From positions 1-22,416 of IMG/VR virus record IMGVR_UViG_3300025671_000593: a stretch of DNA of 22,416 nucleotides; one strand, 5' to 3'. The translations under genes and the position numbers were made by a program. This document shows, one piece after another, positions 1-6,308 of the stretch. Within the stretch, counting starts at the first letter, position 1. Every line of letters begins with the position of its first letter. Source of the stretch: a virus. The notes below the pieces were generated by a model. That model had not been told where the DNA came from and searched no databases. It saw only the letters and a program-made list of their open reading frames with translations.

Positions 1-756
1 ATCCCATCCAGCGTTCACGCCATTGCAGAAACCATAGCCAAGCGCATACGTCACCGTTATCCGAAAATATACAAACCTCGCGAGGAACGTGGACAGTGTT
101 CACGTGTGGCACAGGTCGGTGAACTAGACATGAGCGAAGGCTCGTGGCTCATCCTCGCGCAAGCAGGATACCAGTTGCAGCCCGTCGCCACAGACCTGCG
201 GTCCTTCGGATACCTGTACGAATATCGCGGATCACGGTCCATTGGGCAGAAGCTTAGTGACGCCGTCAACGGATGGACGGACCTGCAGAAGGGTAGAGAG
301 ATAAGCATCGACATAGTTCGTACTATATACAGCTACATGTCCACAGGCAAACGCGTCGCACGGGGATACAAAAAACTGACCGGCGTTCCCGACGACGAAC
401 TGGTCAATATCGACGATCTGCAAATCAAGCACGGCCTCATCGCCACCAAAGACATGATCTGGTCCGAAGCAATGGACCGCATCGCAGATAGAGATAGAGC
501 CTACATCACCGCACTACTGCGCAGGGGTGAAAAATTTAACGGAACGCCCCGTATAGTAGTGTCCACGATCCACGGCTCCAAGGGTGGAGAAGCGGACAAC
601 GTCGTGTTGTTTACTGACTTGTCACCCGCTGCGGACAGTACAATGAGAATTGCGCCCGACGATGTTCATCGCGTTTTCTACGTCGGCGTAACCCGTACAA
701 GAAAGAACTTGTATCTGGTGGAACCAGAAGACGCGACAAGGAGTTACGACATATGA
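1..756 (+). CDS. UvrD/Rep-type superfamily 1 DNA helicase, C-terminal part (5' truncated by window edge)
   Basis: The frame is open from base 1, so the gene begins upstream of the window and only about 251 residues are visible. Near the end are the two hallmarks of a UvrD_C domain. One is motif V, STIHGSKGGEADNVV (translated from about 570-606), which contacts nucleotide and DNA. The other is motif VI, VFYVGVTRTRKNLYLV (about 676-723), which carries the arginine finger. The motif IV region is probably around WLILAQAGYQL. The family unwinds duplex DNA 3' to 5' using ATP. With DNA polymerase A 700 bases downstream, this is most likely the phage replicative or repair helicase. The Walker A and B motifs lie outside the window. 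The stop overlaps the next start (ATGA), which implies translational coupling. Confidence 0.85.
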   Translation: MPSSVHAIAETIAKRIRHRYPKIYKPREERGQCSRVAQVGELDMSEGSWLILAQAGYQLQPVATDLRSFGYLYEYRGSRSIGQKLSDAVNGWTDLQKGREISIDIVRTIYSYMSTGKRVARGYKKLTGVPDDELVNIDDLQIKHGLIATKDMIWSEAMDRIADRDRAYITALLRRGEKFNGTPRIVVSTIHGSKGGEADNVVLFTDLSPAADSTMRIAPDDVHRVFYVGVTRTRKNLYLVEPEDATRSYDI

Positions 757-1076
757 CACCTGAACAAAGTCGTTTCGAATTTATTGAAGCCGAAATAGAA
801 AGAGCGTTTGTTCATGCAGATGACGAATGGAAGCAACAATACTATGAAAACGCAGCAAGGTATTTAGCCGAAAACAAAATAATCGAAGGTGGCAAAATCT
901 GCGCGTATTGTCGGGCACAAGGAATGCCTGATCCGCATCATCATAATGTATGGGGGGCTATGATGGCGTCTCTACAAAAACTGGGGTGGGTAGAAAAAAT
1001 AGGCATGGTCACCCCAACAACACGGCACACGCACATAAATAAAGTCTGCCAGTGGGAAAGCAAGTTATACAAATGA
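753..1076 (+). CDS. small phage protein with winged-helix-like C-terminus
   Basis: 107 aa, with a start that overlaps the helicase stop by four bases. The N-terminal half is acidic and helical (EIERAFVHADDEWKQQYYENAARYL). The middle has CAYCRAQGMPDPHHHN, with two Cys and three His close together that could bind a metal. The C-terminal segment, NVWGAMMASLQKLGWVEKIG followed by a hydrophilic end, resembles the recognition part of small phage winged-helix proteins encoded among replication genes. I recall similar proteins annotated only as hypothetical. Position between helicase and polymerase suggests a DNA-transaction role, but that is inference. Confidence 0.7.
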   Translation: MTPEQSRFEFIEAEIERAFVHADDEWKQQYYENAARYLAENKIIEGGKICAYCRAQGMPDPHHHNVWGAMMASLQKLGWVEKIGMVTPTTRHTHINKVCQWESKLYK

Positions 1077-1324
1077 CACGCGAAGAAATATTGAGGGAAG
1101 CAGAAGCCCTGATCAACGGGGACCGCGCCAATGACTACGGCGATGCAAAACAAAACTTTCAAGACATTGCAGAAATGTGGTCTATCTTTTTAGAAAAACC
1201 GATCAACCGTCAACAAGTGGCGGTCTGCATGGTTCTGGTCAAAGCAGCCCGTCTGATGAAGTCCAACAAACAGGACTCTTGGGTAGACATTTGCGGCTAC
1301 GCAGCATTAGGGGGCGAAGAATGA
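1073..1324 (+). CDS. DUF6378-like small phage protein
   Basis: 83 aa. I chose the ATG at 1073 because it overlaps the preceding stop (ATGA); an in-frame GTG at 1052 would extend it upstream. The pattern is recognisable: INGDRANDYGDAKQNF near residue 18, then IAEMWSIFL, then VAVCMVLVKAARLM, and a C-terminal DSWVDICGYAALGGEE. This order (RxxDYG, NF, MW, KxAR, D..GYAAL) matches a widespread phage family of unknown function that I associate with DUF6378. It often sits in nucleotide or replication clusters. It also overlaps the following gene by four bases. No catalytic role can be assigned from the sequence. Confidence 0.75.
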   Translation: MTREEILREAEALINGDRANDYGDAKQNFQDIAEMWSIFLEKPINRQQVAVCMVLVKAARLMKSNKQDSWVDICGYAALGGEE

Positions 1325-1500
1325 ACTGTTGGCACTGTAAGACCCAACTCATATGGGGCGGTGATGAGGACTGTATATTTGAAGAAGATTTTGATATGGT
1401 GACCAACCTATCCTGCCCAACATGCGAAAGCTTTGTTTTAGTATTCTACAAGGAAAAAGAAGATGAGCCTACAGATGGCGATGTTCACGCCGAACAGTGA
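1321..1500 (+). CDS. zinc-ribbon mini-protein
   Basis: 59 aa, with a start overlapping the previous stop (ATGA at 1321). Two CxxC knuckles, CWHC at residues 3-6 and CPTC near residue 35, are separated by about 30 residues and should bind one zinc ion. The acidic linker contains GGDEDCIFEEDFDMV and the tail is acidic too. Similar two-knuckle phage proteins are common in replication clusters and are usually left as hypothetical. The 3' end overlaps the polymerase gene by 38 bases in another frame. A longer upstream extension in the same frame (from 1177) would overlap the previous gene and is less likely. Confidence 0.75.
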   Translation: MNCWHCKTQLIWGGDEDCIFEEDFDMVTNLSCPTCESFVLVFYKEKEDEPTDGDVHAEQ

Positions 1501-3355
1501 ATGGGTGCCACCAAGCGAGTTGCCCGATCTTACAGGCGCTAAAAAGATCGCAATCGACTTGGAAACCAAGGACCCGAACATTAAAAACTCTGGACCCGGA
1601 TGGGCCACAGGAGATGGAGAAGTCGTAGGCTACGCCGTTGCCACAGAAAACTGGAAGGGTTATATCCCCATCAGGCACTTTGGCGGCGGCAACATCTGTG
1701 AAAAACAGGCCAACCGCTGGCTTAAAAAAGTGTTTGAAAGCCCTGCCGACAAGATCATGCACAACGCTCAGTACGACGCGGGGTGGGCAAGGCGCATGGG
1801 TTTTACCATCAACGGTAAAATCATCGACACAATGGTCCTCGCTTCTCTTTTAGACGAGAACCGGTTTAGCTACACGCTTAACTCGCTGGCATTTGATTAC
1901 CTTGGCAAGGTCAAGTCGGAGAAAGAACTGGTCGAAGCCGCAAAAAATTTTGGCGTAGACCCAAAGGCCGAAATGTGGAAACTGCCCGCAATGTTCGTAG
2001 GACCCTACGCAGAGGCCGACGCCGAACTGGCGCTCGAACTCCATAACTACTTCTCCGTTGAAATAGCTAAAGACGGCCTGACAAATATCGTGGACGTCGA
2101 AACACGGCTCCTGCCCTGCCTGCTTGACATGACATGGCGCGGCGTCCGCGTTGATACAGACAAAGCCGAAAGAACGCGGAACGCGCTTCTTAAACGAGAA
2201 AAAGAAGTTCTGAAAAAAATACGCAGTATCGTCGGCTTTGACGTAGAAATCTGGGCGGCACAGTCGATAGCCAAGGCTTTTGACGAGGCGTCCCTGCCAT
2301 ACGAAAAGACAGAAAAGGGACAGCCGTCCTTCACAAAAAGTTTTCTGTCCGATCACCCGCACGAATTGGCGCAGCTAATCGTGACTGCCAGAAACCTAAA
2401 CAAAACATCTGGCACGTTCATCAACACGATCCTCAAACATTGCAGATCAGACGGGCGTATCCACGCGCACATAAATCAAATTCGCTCCGACGATGGCGGA
2501 ACAGTTTCTGGACGCATATCCATGAACCACCCCAACCTCCAACAAATCCCTGCGCGGGATCCGGAACTGGGGCCAATGATACGCAGCCTCTTTCTCCCAG
2601 AAGAAGGGGACCAGTGGGCCGCAATAGACTTCTCGCAACAAGAACCACGGATCTTGGTTCACTACGCACACTTGTTTGGTGAACAACGGGGCCGTCCGCT
2701 CAAAGGAGCGAAAGAGTTTGTAACCAGCTACAACGAAGACAGTAGCACAGACTTCCACACGATGGTCGCAGAGATGGCACAAATACCGCGTAAGCAAGCC
2801 AAAACCATTAACCTTGGCATGATGTACGGTATGGGCGTGAACAAACTGGCGGCACAGTTAGACATTCCGGTGGATGAAGCCAAAACTATCGTGGCCCAGT
2901 ACCATGAGCGCGTTCCGTTCGTAAAAGCTTTGATGAACGGCGTGATGAACAGGCTGAATGAACGGGACAGTCGGGGCGCTTTGCGTTCTCTGCTTGGTCG
3001 TAAGCTGCGCTTTAATCTGTGGGAGCCAGACGGATTTGCCATGAACAAGGCAATGCCCTACGAAGAAGCCGTGAAAACATATGGCGACACAACCAGATTA
3101 AAACGGGCTTACACGTACAAAGCGCTGAACCGCCTGATCCAAGCGTCCGCCGCTGATATGACAAAGCAAGCTATGGTGAATATCTATGAAAGCGGTCGTA
3201 TCCCGCTGATCCAGATCCACGACGAAATCGCAATGTCCGTTAAAGACAGAGATGATGCAAAAGAGGTTGCCAACATAATGGAAAATGCTGTACCATTAAC
3301 TGTGCCCAGTCTCTGTGACGTGGAAGTCGGCCCTTCGTGGGGCGAAGCCGTCTAA
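1463..3355 (+). CDS. polA: family A DNA polymerase with 3'-5' exonuclease domain
   Basis: 630 aa. It starts at ATG 1463 behind AAGGA; an in-frame ATG at 1475 is an alternative. The exonuclease domain is at about 25-200, with Exo I D32/E34 (AIDLET), Exo II D105 (MHNAQYD) and Exo III Y182/D186 (YAEAD), so proofreading looks intact. The polymerase domain is at about 210-630. It has motif A Asp389 (AIDFSQQEPR, against the usual DYSQIELR), motif B R443/K447/L451/Y455 (RKQAKTINLGMMYG) and motif C H586-D587-E588. There is no room for a 5' nuclease domain, as is normal for phage PolA. Counting from R754 and K758 of E. coli Pol I, Leu451 replaces Phe762. This is the likely replicative polymerase. A terminator follows its stop. 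Confidence 0.97.
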   Translation: MSLQMAMFTPNSEWVPPSELPDLTGAKKIAIDLETKDPNIKNSGPGWATGDGEVVGYAVATENWKGYIPIRHFGGGNICEKQANRWLKKVFESPADKIMHNAQYDAGWARRMGFTINGKIIDTMVLASLLDENRFSYTLNSLAFDYLGKVKSEKELVEAAKNFGVDPKAEMWKLPAMFVGPYAEADAELALELHNYFSVEIAKDGLTNIVDVETRLLPCLLDMTWRGVRVDTDKAERTRNALLKREKEVLKKIRSIVGFDVEIWAAQSIAKAFDEASLPYEKTEKGQPSFTKSFLSDHPHELAQLIVTARNLNKTSGTFINTILKHCRSDGRIHAHINQIRSDDGGTVSGRISMNHPNLQQIPARDPELGPMIRSLFLPEEGDQWAAIDFSQQEPRILVHYAHLFGEQRGRPLKGAKEFVTSYNEDSSTDFHTMVAEMAQIPRKQAKTINLGMMYGMGVNKLAAQLDIPVDEAKTIVAQYHERVPFVKALMNGVMNRLNERDSRGALRSLLGRKLRFNLWEPDGFAMNKAMPYEEAVKTYGDTTRLKRAYTYKALNRLIQASAADMTKQAMVNIYESGRIPLIQIHDEIAMSVKDRDDAKEVANIMENAVPLTVPSLCDVEVGPSWGEAV

Positions 3356-3402
3356 GAGATTGATGTACTGCTCATTGGTTGATTTGCCTCAATCATAACT
3401 TA

Positions 3403-3446
3403 CCCGCCAGTTTGACCTGTTCTCCTTGATAACTGGCGGGTTTTTT
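3403..3446 (+). terminator. rho-independent terminator after polA
   Basis: CCCGCCAGTT (3403-3412) pairs perfectly with AACTGGCGGG (3431-3440) across an 18-base loop, and TTTTTT follows. It lies 48 bases after the polymerase stop and ends the replication operon. Confidence 0.85.
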
Positions 3447-3447
3447 C

Positions 3448-3476
3448 TTGTCATTTCGCATAACATCCTATATTGT
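3448..3476 (+). promoter_or_regulatory. candidate sigma70 promoter with TCGCATA in the spacer
   Basis: TTGTCA (3448-3453), a 17-base spacer, then TATTGT (3471-3476). The spacer contains TCGCATA (3456-3462), the element that recurs in many gaps of this window. It overlaps the end of the terminator T-tract and would drive the ribbon-helix-helix gene, with a start site about 20 bases before that gene's ATG. Confidence 0.5.
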
Positions 3477-3501
3477 TGGACAAAACTAGAGAGGTTCATA
3501 T

Positions 3502-3648
3502 ATGGATACCGATAAATGGAAGAGCGTCCTCGTGCCGATTGAGGTCTACAAAGAGATCAAAGCGCTTGCACAGTCCGAAGGCCGCACGATCAGCGGACAA
3601 CTGCGGATAATTTTTGAAAATTACAAGCGTGAGAAAGAAAACGCTTGA
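3502..3648 (+). CDS. ribbon-helix-helix (CopG/Arc-like) DNA-binding protein
   Basis: 48 aa, start ATG 3502 behind GAGAGG. The sequence reads as one RHH unit: a beta strand (SVLVPIEVY), helix 1 (KEIKALAQSEGR), a turn, and helix 2 (TISGQLRIIFENYK). RHH proteins dimerise and insert the paired strand into the major groove of short inverted or direct repeats. This is the clearest transcription-factor candidate in the window. A TCGCATA element lies in its own promoter spacer, and the same element recurs before many other genes, so autoregulation plus control of a phage regulon is a reasonable inference. Binding is not demonstrated. Confidence 0.85.
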   Translation: MDTDKWKSVLVPIEVYKEIKALAQSEGRTISGQLRIIFENYKREKENA

Positions 3649-3671
3649 CCTGTCGCATAATATCATATACT
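3645..3671 (+). promoter_or_regulatory. candidate promoter with TCGCATA in the spacer
   Basis: TTGACC (3645-3650) and TATACT (3666-3671) are separated by a short 15-base spacer that contains TCGCATA (3653-3659). It overlaps the stop of the RHH gene and would drive the 79-aa gene at 3730. The short spacer lowers confidence in basal activity and could mean that activation is needed. Confidence 0.45.
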
Positions 3672-3700
3672 CTGGGCCTACCTCATAAAAGATTTGGAAG

Positions 3701-3728
3701 CGCCCTGAAGTTTACTTTGGGGCGTTTT
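3701..3728 (+). promoter_or_regulatory. leader hairpin with T-tract abutting a start codon (attenuator-like)
   Basis: CGCCCTGAAG (3701-3710) pairs with CTTTGGGGCG (3715-3724), using two wobble pairs and a TTTA loop. TTTT follows, and the ATG of the next gene comes one base later, at 3730. The only Shine-Dalgarno-like bases (GGGG, 3719-3722) lie in the 3' arm. It could act as an attenuator or hide the ribosome site. Confidence 0.55.
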
Positions 3729-3729
3729 C

Positions 3730-3969
3730 ATGTCTGACAAAGACGATTACATAATCGCGTTGAAAGAAACCAACAGTTTAATAGACGAATTAATTGACGC
3801 CGAACTGAACGCAGGGGCCGCGTACACAGGTATACTGACCGCGGCCCTGTTCCGTCTTTTAAAGGGAAGCCCCGACAAACAAGACGTCTTGGGCATTTTA
3901 GGTGCCGCAATGGCGTCCGCCGCGGCACATGTAGAGATGGAACAATCTATTTTATCAGATATTCACTAA
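3730..3969 (+). CDS. hypothetical 79-aa helical phage protein
   Basis: 79 aa and not recognised. Composition is acidic and alanine-rich: an N-terminal helix (KDDYIIALKETNSLIDELIDAEL), then a more hydrophobic middle (AGAAYTGILTAALFRLLKG), then LGILGAAMASAAAHVEMEQ. Two amphipathic helices seem more likely than membrane spans, because the hydrophobic runs are short and broken by charges. It stands alone between two promoter-like regions. Its start sits directly after a terminator-like hairpin that contains its only Shine-Dalgarno-like bases, so expression may be conditional. Confidence 0.7.
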   Translation: MSDKDDYIIALKETNSLIDELIDAELNAGAAYTGILTAALFRLLKGSPDKQDVLGILGAAMASAAAHVEMEQSILSDIH

Positions 3970-3974
3970 TAGTA

Positions 3975-4004
3975 TTGACATTATCTTATAGCATCGCATA
4001 TACT
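3975..4004 (+). promoter_or_regulatory. sigma70-type promoter overlapping a TCGCATA element
   Basis: TTGACA (3975-3980), an 18-base spacer and TATACT (3999-4004). TCGCATA (3994-4000) overlaps the -10 box, so a bound regulator should block polymerase. A clear AAAGGAG ribosome site and ATG 4038 follow. No terminator is seen before the repeat array, so this transcript probably runs through 4599-5290. Confidence 0.6.
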
Positions 4005-4037
4005 CCTTTACACTAACTTCGCAAAAGGAGAACTTAA

Positions 4038-4598
4038 ATGCGTAATGTAAGAGTACACTTCGAAGGTATCGCACCTTATAGTCAATCTAAAATGCATGAA
4101 GAGCCCAAGCTGCCAAAAGAAACAGCCGACGCTTACGAAACCAGAACATGGCGTTCAAAATGCACCGTCGATAAAGATGGAAACATCATCATCCCCGCTA
4201 TGGCAATTAAGTTTAGTCTGTCTGCCGCCGCTAAAAAACTCGGCACACAAATTCCGGGCCGCGGCAAATCTACCTACACCAAATATTTTGAAGCCGACGT
4301 CGTCCCACTGAACGATCCAAAGCTGGATGTCAAACAAGCCGACGTCCGCGGCGAACGGCTCAACGTCAATGCTGACGGTGTACGCGGATCCGGTAAGCGC
4401 GTATGGCGAACCTTCCCCGTCGTTGACACAGGATATAAATCCTACATCGACTTTATGATTATGGATGACACAATTACAAAAGACGTTTTTGTAGATGTCT
4501 TCACCGCCGCAGGTTCTGGTATTGGCATTGGACGTTTCCGCCCAGAAAAAGGCGGCACTAACGGACGTTTCCGCCCAGTTAAATTCGAATGGTCATAA
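4038..4598 (+). CDS. conserved phage protein of unknown function with glycine-rich C-terminus
   Basis: 186 aa, with a strong ribosome site (AAAGGAG). The layout is one I recognise from many unrelated phages without a known function: GIAPYSQSK near residue 10, ETRTWRSKCTVDKDGNIIIP, KLGTQIPGRGKSTYTKYFEA, ADGVRGSGKRVWRTFP, and C-terminal GSGIGIGRFRPEKGG then NGRFRP. The repeated GRFRP and surrounding glycines resemble the glycine-rich loops of RAMP/Cas7-fold RNA-binding proteins. That resemblance is only by eye and I hold it at low confidence. It is the gene immediately upstream of the stop-free repeat array and has no terminator, so the two are probably co-transcribed. Confidence 0.75.
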   Translation: MRNVRVHFEGIAPYSQSKMHEEPKLPKETADAYETRTWRSKCTVDKDGNIIIPAMAIKFSLSAAAKKLGTQIPGRGKSTYTKYFEADVVPLNDPKLDVKQADVRGERLNVNADGVRGSGKRVWRTFPVVDTGYKSYIDFMIMDDTITKDVFVDVFTAAGSGIGIGRFRPEKGGTNGRFRPVKFEWS

Positions 4599-5290
4599 TT
4601 TACACATCATCGCGTCGCGCCGTACTTCGGCGCTTCGCTGCGCTCCTCATCGCGCCGCAACGATTTGTTTGTTACTTCGCAATGTGCCGCTACGCTACTC
4701 CGCACCGCTCGCTGCATCGCTCCTCTGTGCGCCGCAACGATTTGTTTGTTACAACGCTACGAACGCCGCGACTTGGCTCCGCTCGCCTCCGCGTATCGCG
4801 CTGCGCCGCAATTCAACGCTACGATTTGTTATGTACAACGCAACGAACTCCGCTCCTCACCTCCCCTCTGTGCATCGTGTTGCCGCGCTCCACAAAGCGT
4901 CGCTCCGCAACTCGGCTCAACGATTTGTTTGTTACAACGCAACGAACGGCACTGCGCTCCTCGCCTCACCGCCACGCATTACGCCACTCTTCACTGCTCC
5001 GATCCGCAACTCAACTCAACGATTTGTTTGTTACAATGCAACTCAACGCAGCCCAATGCAACTCGTCTGGCCTCGACGCGCCGCGGCTCATTGCCTCTCT
5101 CCTCAACTCAACGATTTGTTTGTTACAACGCAACTCAACGAACTGCGGCTCGACGTACCGCCCCGAGTGGCTCCGCACCGCTCCGCGCCTCAACTCAACT
5201 CGACGATTTGTTTGTTACTTCGCTCCGCAACGCTCTTCAGCAATACGCATCGCTCCTCATCGTGCCTCGACACAACTCTGTGCAACGAAC
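4599..5290 (+). repeat. 692-base tandem-repeat array, non-coding by appearance and free of stop trinucleotides
   Basis: Seven copies of CGATTTGTTTGTTAC begin at 4661, 4738, 4822 (variant CGATTTGTTATGTAC), 4921, 5020, 5112 and 5204. The spacings are 77, 84, 99, 99, 92 and 92. Inner copies usually continue as AACGCAACGAAC or AACGCAACTCAACG; the two outermost copies have TTCGC instead. GTTTGTT can pair with AACGAAC around the loop ACAACGC, most cleanly in the copy at 4921 and, with a longer loop, at 5112. Between the cores are C-rich microrepeats such as CGCTCCGCAAC, CTCAACTCAACG and GCTCCTC. I read every line and found no TAA, TAG or TGA in any + frame from 4599 to 5290. The translations of all three frames are low-complexity and share nothing with each other, so I do not call a protein. 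Candidates are a structured RNA, an iteron-type origin, or a protein-binding array. No promoter or terminator is visible inside it. Confidence 0.85.
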
Positions 5291-5313
5291 TGAAACTCTA
5301 ACAAGGAAAACAA

Positions 5314-5718
5314 ATGTTCAAACGTTCGAAACAAACTTTGGAAATGTGTGACCTGTTCCGTAATGCAAACGGACACCTGAGTTACGCAACCATAGAAACG
5401 CACTTCGGAAAAACAATTAATGAACTGCGTCCCACAATAATCGCTGCAAAGCGATACCTCGAAAGAGACGAAAGCATCGTCTTCGAATGCATCAGAGGCG
5501 AAGGATACAAACGCCTCGACGATAGCGCAAAAGTGGATAGCCTCAAAACATTCACAAGACGCATCAGACGTACCGCTAACAATGGGCAACTCCGCGCACA
5601 TACCGTCGAAAAACGAGAACAACTCACCAATGACGATAGATTACGGCTCACGATCCGTGAAACCGCCTTCTACGCCATTCAATCGCAACTCCATGAAATC
5701 AACGATAAGGATAGATAA
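5314..5718 (+). CDS. phage protein with winged-helix-type N-terminal domain
   Basis: 134 aa, starting at ATG 5314 behind AAGGAAAAC. Residues 8-70 look like a winged helix: helix CDLFRNANG, then LSYATIETHFGKTINELRPTI, then AAKRYLERDES, then the wing IVFECIRGEGYKRLDD. The ending IRGEGYKRL matches the hairpin wing seen in many wHTH regulators. The C-terminal half is basic (KTFTRRIRRTANNGQLRAH) and helical. Likely a DNA-binding protein of the phage; the target is unknown. It follows the repeat array directly and would be translated from the same transcript if the upstream promoter reads through. It starts a run of four genes with adjacent or overlapping ends. Confidence 0.7.
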   Translation: MFKRSKQTLEMCDLFRNANGHLSYATIETHFGKTINELRPTIIAAKRYLERDESIVFECIRGEGYKRLDDSAKVDSLKTFTRRIRRTANNGQLRAHTVEKREQLTNDDRLRLTIRETAFYAIQSQLHEINDKDR

Positions 5719-5937
5719 ATGATTGATGATCGCATCTGCGTTTTCTACGTCGCGGACCGCGTCGAAGATATCGCAAAAGCCGCCAACCCAACCAAAAAGG
5801 CACAAGACTTTTTGCAAGAATTAAACCATAATATCGGTGTGGATGCGCGTAGGAAGCGCAACAACCCTCCTCCGCCGCCACAGAATGAAATAACTGCCCC
5901 GCGGAAACGGAGAGGAAGGCCAAAGAAAAATGGGTGA
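5719..5937 (+). CDS. small protein with C-terminal AT-hook motif
   Basis: 72 aa, beginning directly after the previous stop. Residues 1-45 are a mixed helical segment (ADRVEDIAKAANPTKKAQDFLQEL). There follows a basic patch (ARRKRNN), a run of five prolines at about 50-54, and a C-terminal PRKRRGRPKKNG. RGRP (65-68) flanked by Lys and Arg is the core of an AT-hook, which binds the minor groove of AT-rich DNA. Such a hook is usual in eukaryotic HMGA proteins and occasional in bacterial and phage nucleoid-type proteins. AT-rich targets exist nearby at 6290-6340 and 7557-7800. Function is inferred from the motif only. Confidence 0.7.
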   Translation: MIDDRICVFYVADRVEDIAKAANPTKKAQDFLQELNHNIGVDARRKRNNPPPPPQNEITAPRKRRGRPKKNG

Positions 5938-6118
5938 CGAACAACTCTCAACATTCCAGTCAGCGCACCTGCGCTGGCTGAAACAACAAGTAAATAACCT
6001 ACAAGACTTGCGATACACAAGCAAAGCACCTAATGACCTAGATCGACAACTCTTCGCCGCCCGCGAAGAACTCGACGACTACGTCAACCAATTGAGAGAG
6101 CATGGAATAAACATATGA
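5930..6118 (+). CDS. hypothetical 62-aa coiled-coil-like protein
   Basis: 62 aa, overlapping the AT-hook gene by eight bases. It has a plausible GGAAGG ribosome site upstream and an ATGA overlap with the next gene. Two helices are likely: LSTFQSAHLRWLKQQVNNLQDLRY and NDLDRQLFAAREELDDYVNQLREHG, with heptad-like leucine spacing. Not recognised. The tight coupling suggests it works with, or is made in step with, its neighbours. Confidence 0.65.
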   Translation: MGDEQLSTFQSAHLRWLKQQVNNLQDLRYTSKAPNDLDRQLFAAREELDDYVNQLREHGINI

Positions 6119-6276
6119 CACTCATCGAAACCATCATCAAAACACTCGAAAAAGAATACGATGATATCATCTGGGACTTCGGCGTCGATGACCCACGGCT
6201 CGCGGACCTCGGACGACAACTCATCCATTATAAAAAACTCAGCGCCGCTGGCGAACTTTACGAACCTGATTTCTAA
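6115..6276 (+). CDS. hypothetical 53-aa acidic protein
   Basis: 53 aa (ATG 6115, TAA 6274-6276), with an ATGA overlap with the previous stop. The sequence starts MTLIETIIKTLEKEYDD, continues with an acidic stretch (DFGVDDPRLADLGRQL), and ends ELYEPDF. Codon choice (CTC, ATC, GAA) matches the flanking genes, and the coupling supports a real gene. Not recognised. It is the last gene before a regulatory gap. Confidence 0.6.
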   Translation: MTLIETIIKTLEKEYDDIIWDFGVDDPRLADLGRQLIHYKKLSAAGELYEPDF

Positions 6277-6289
6277 CCTTTACTTTAGT

Positions 6290-6308
6290 ATGCGACAATT
6301 TGTCGCAT
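6290..6308. promoter_or_regulatory. 19-base perfect inverted repeat, candidate operator
   Basis: ATGCGACAA-T-TTGTCGCAT is a perfect palindrome around a central T. Each arm contains the half-site TGCGA, which recurs across the window. It directly abuts the -35 box at 6308-6313. Confidence 0.7.

Noticed and set aside
1850-2362. 170-aa minus-strand frame opposite polA
   Set aside because: It lies entirely antisense to a well-supported polymerase domain and shows no family features.
4599-5290. CRISPR or TIGR-type guide array
   Set aside because: The repeat core is imperfect, the intervals vary from 77 to 99 bases and share microrepeats instead of being unique spacers. No cas gene or Nop-domain Tas gene is nearby.
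4495-5351. Three long overlapping + strand open frames across the repeat array
   Set aside because: All frames are open because stop trinucleotides are missing altogether. The translations are low-complexity, rich in Arg, Ser, Ala and Leu, and mutually unrelated, and none has a ribosome site.
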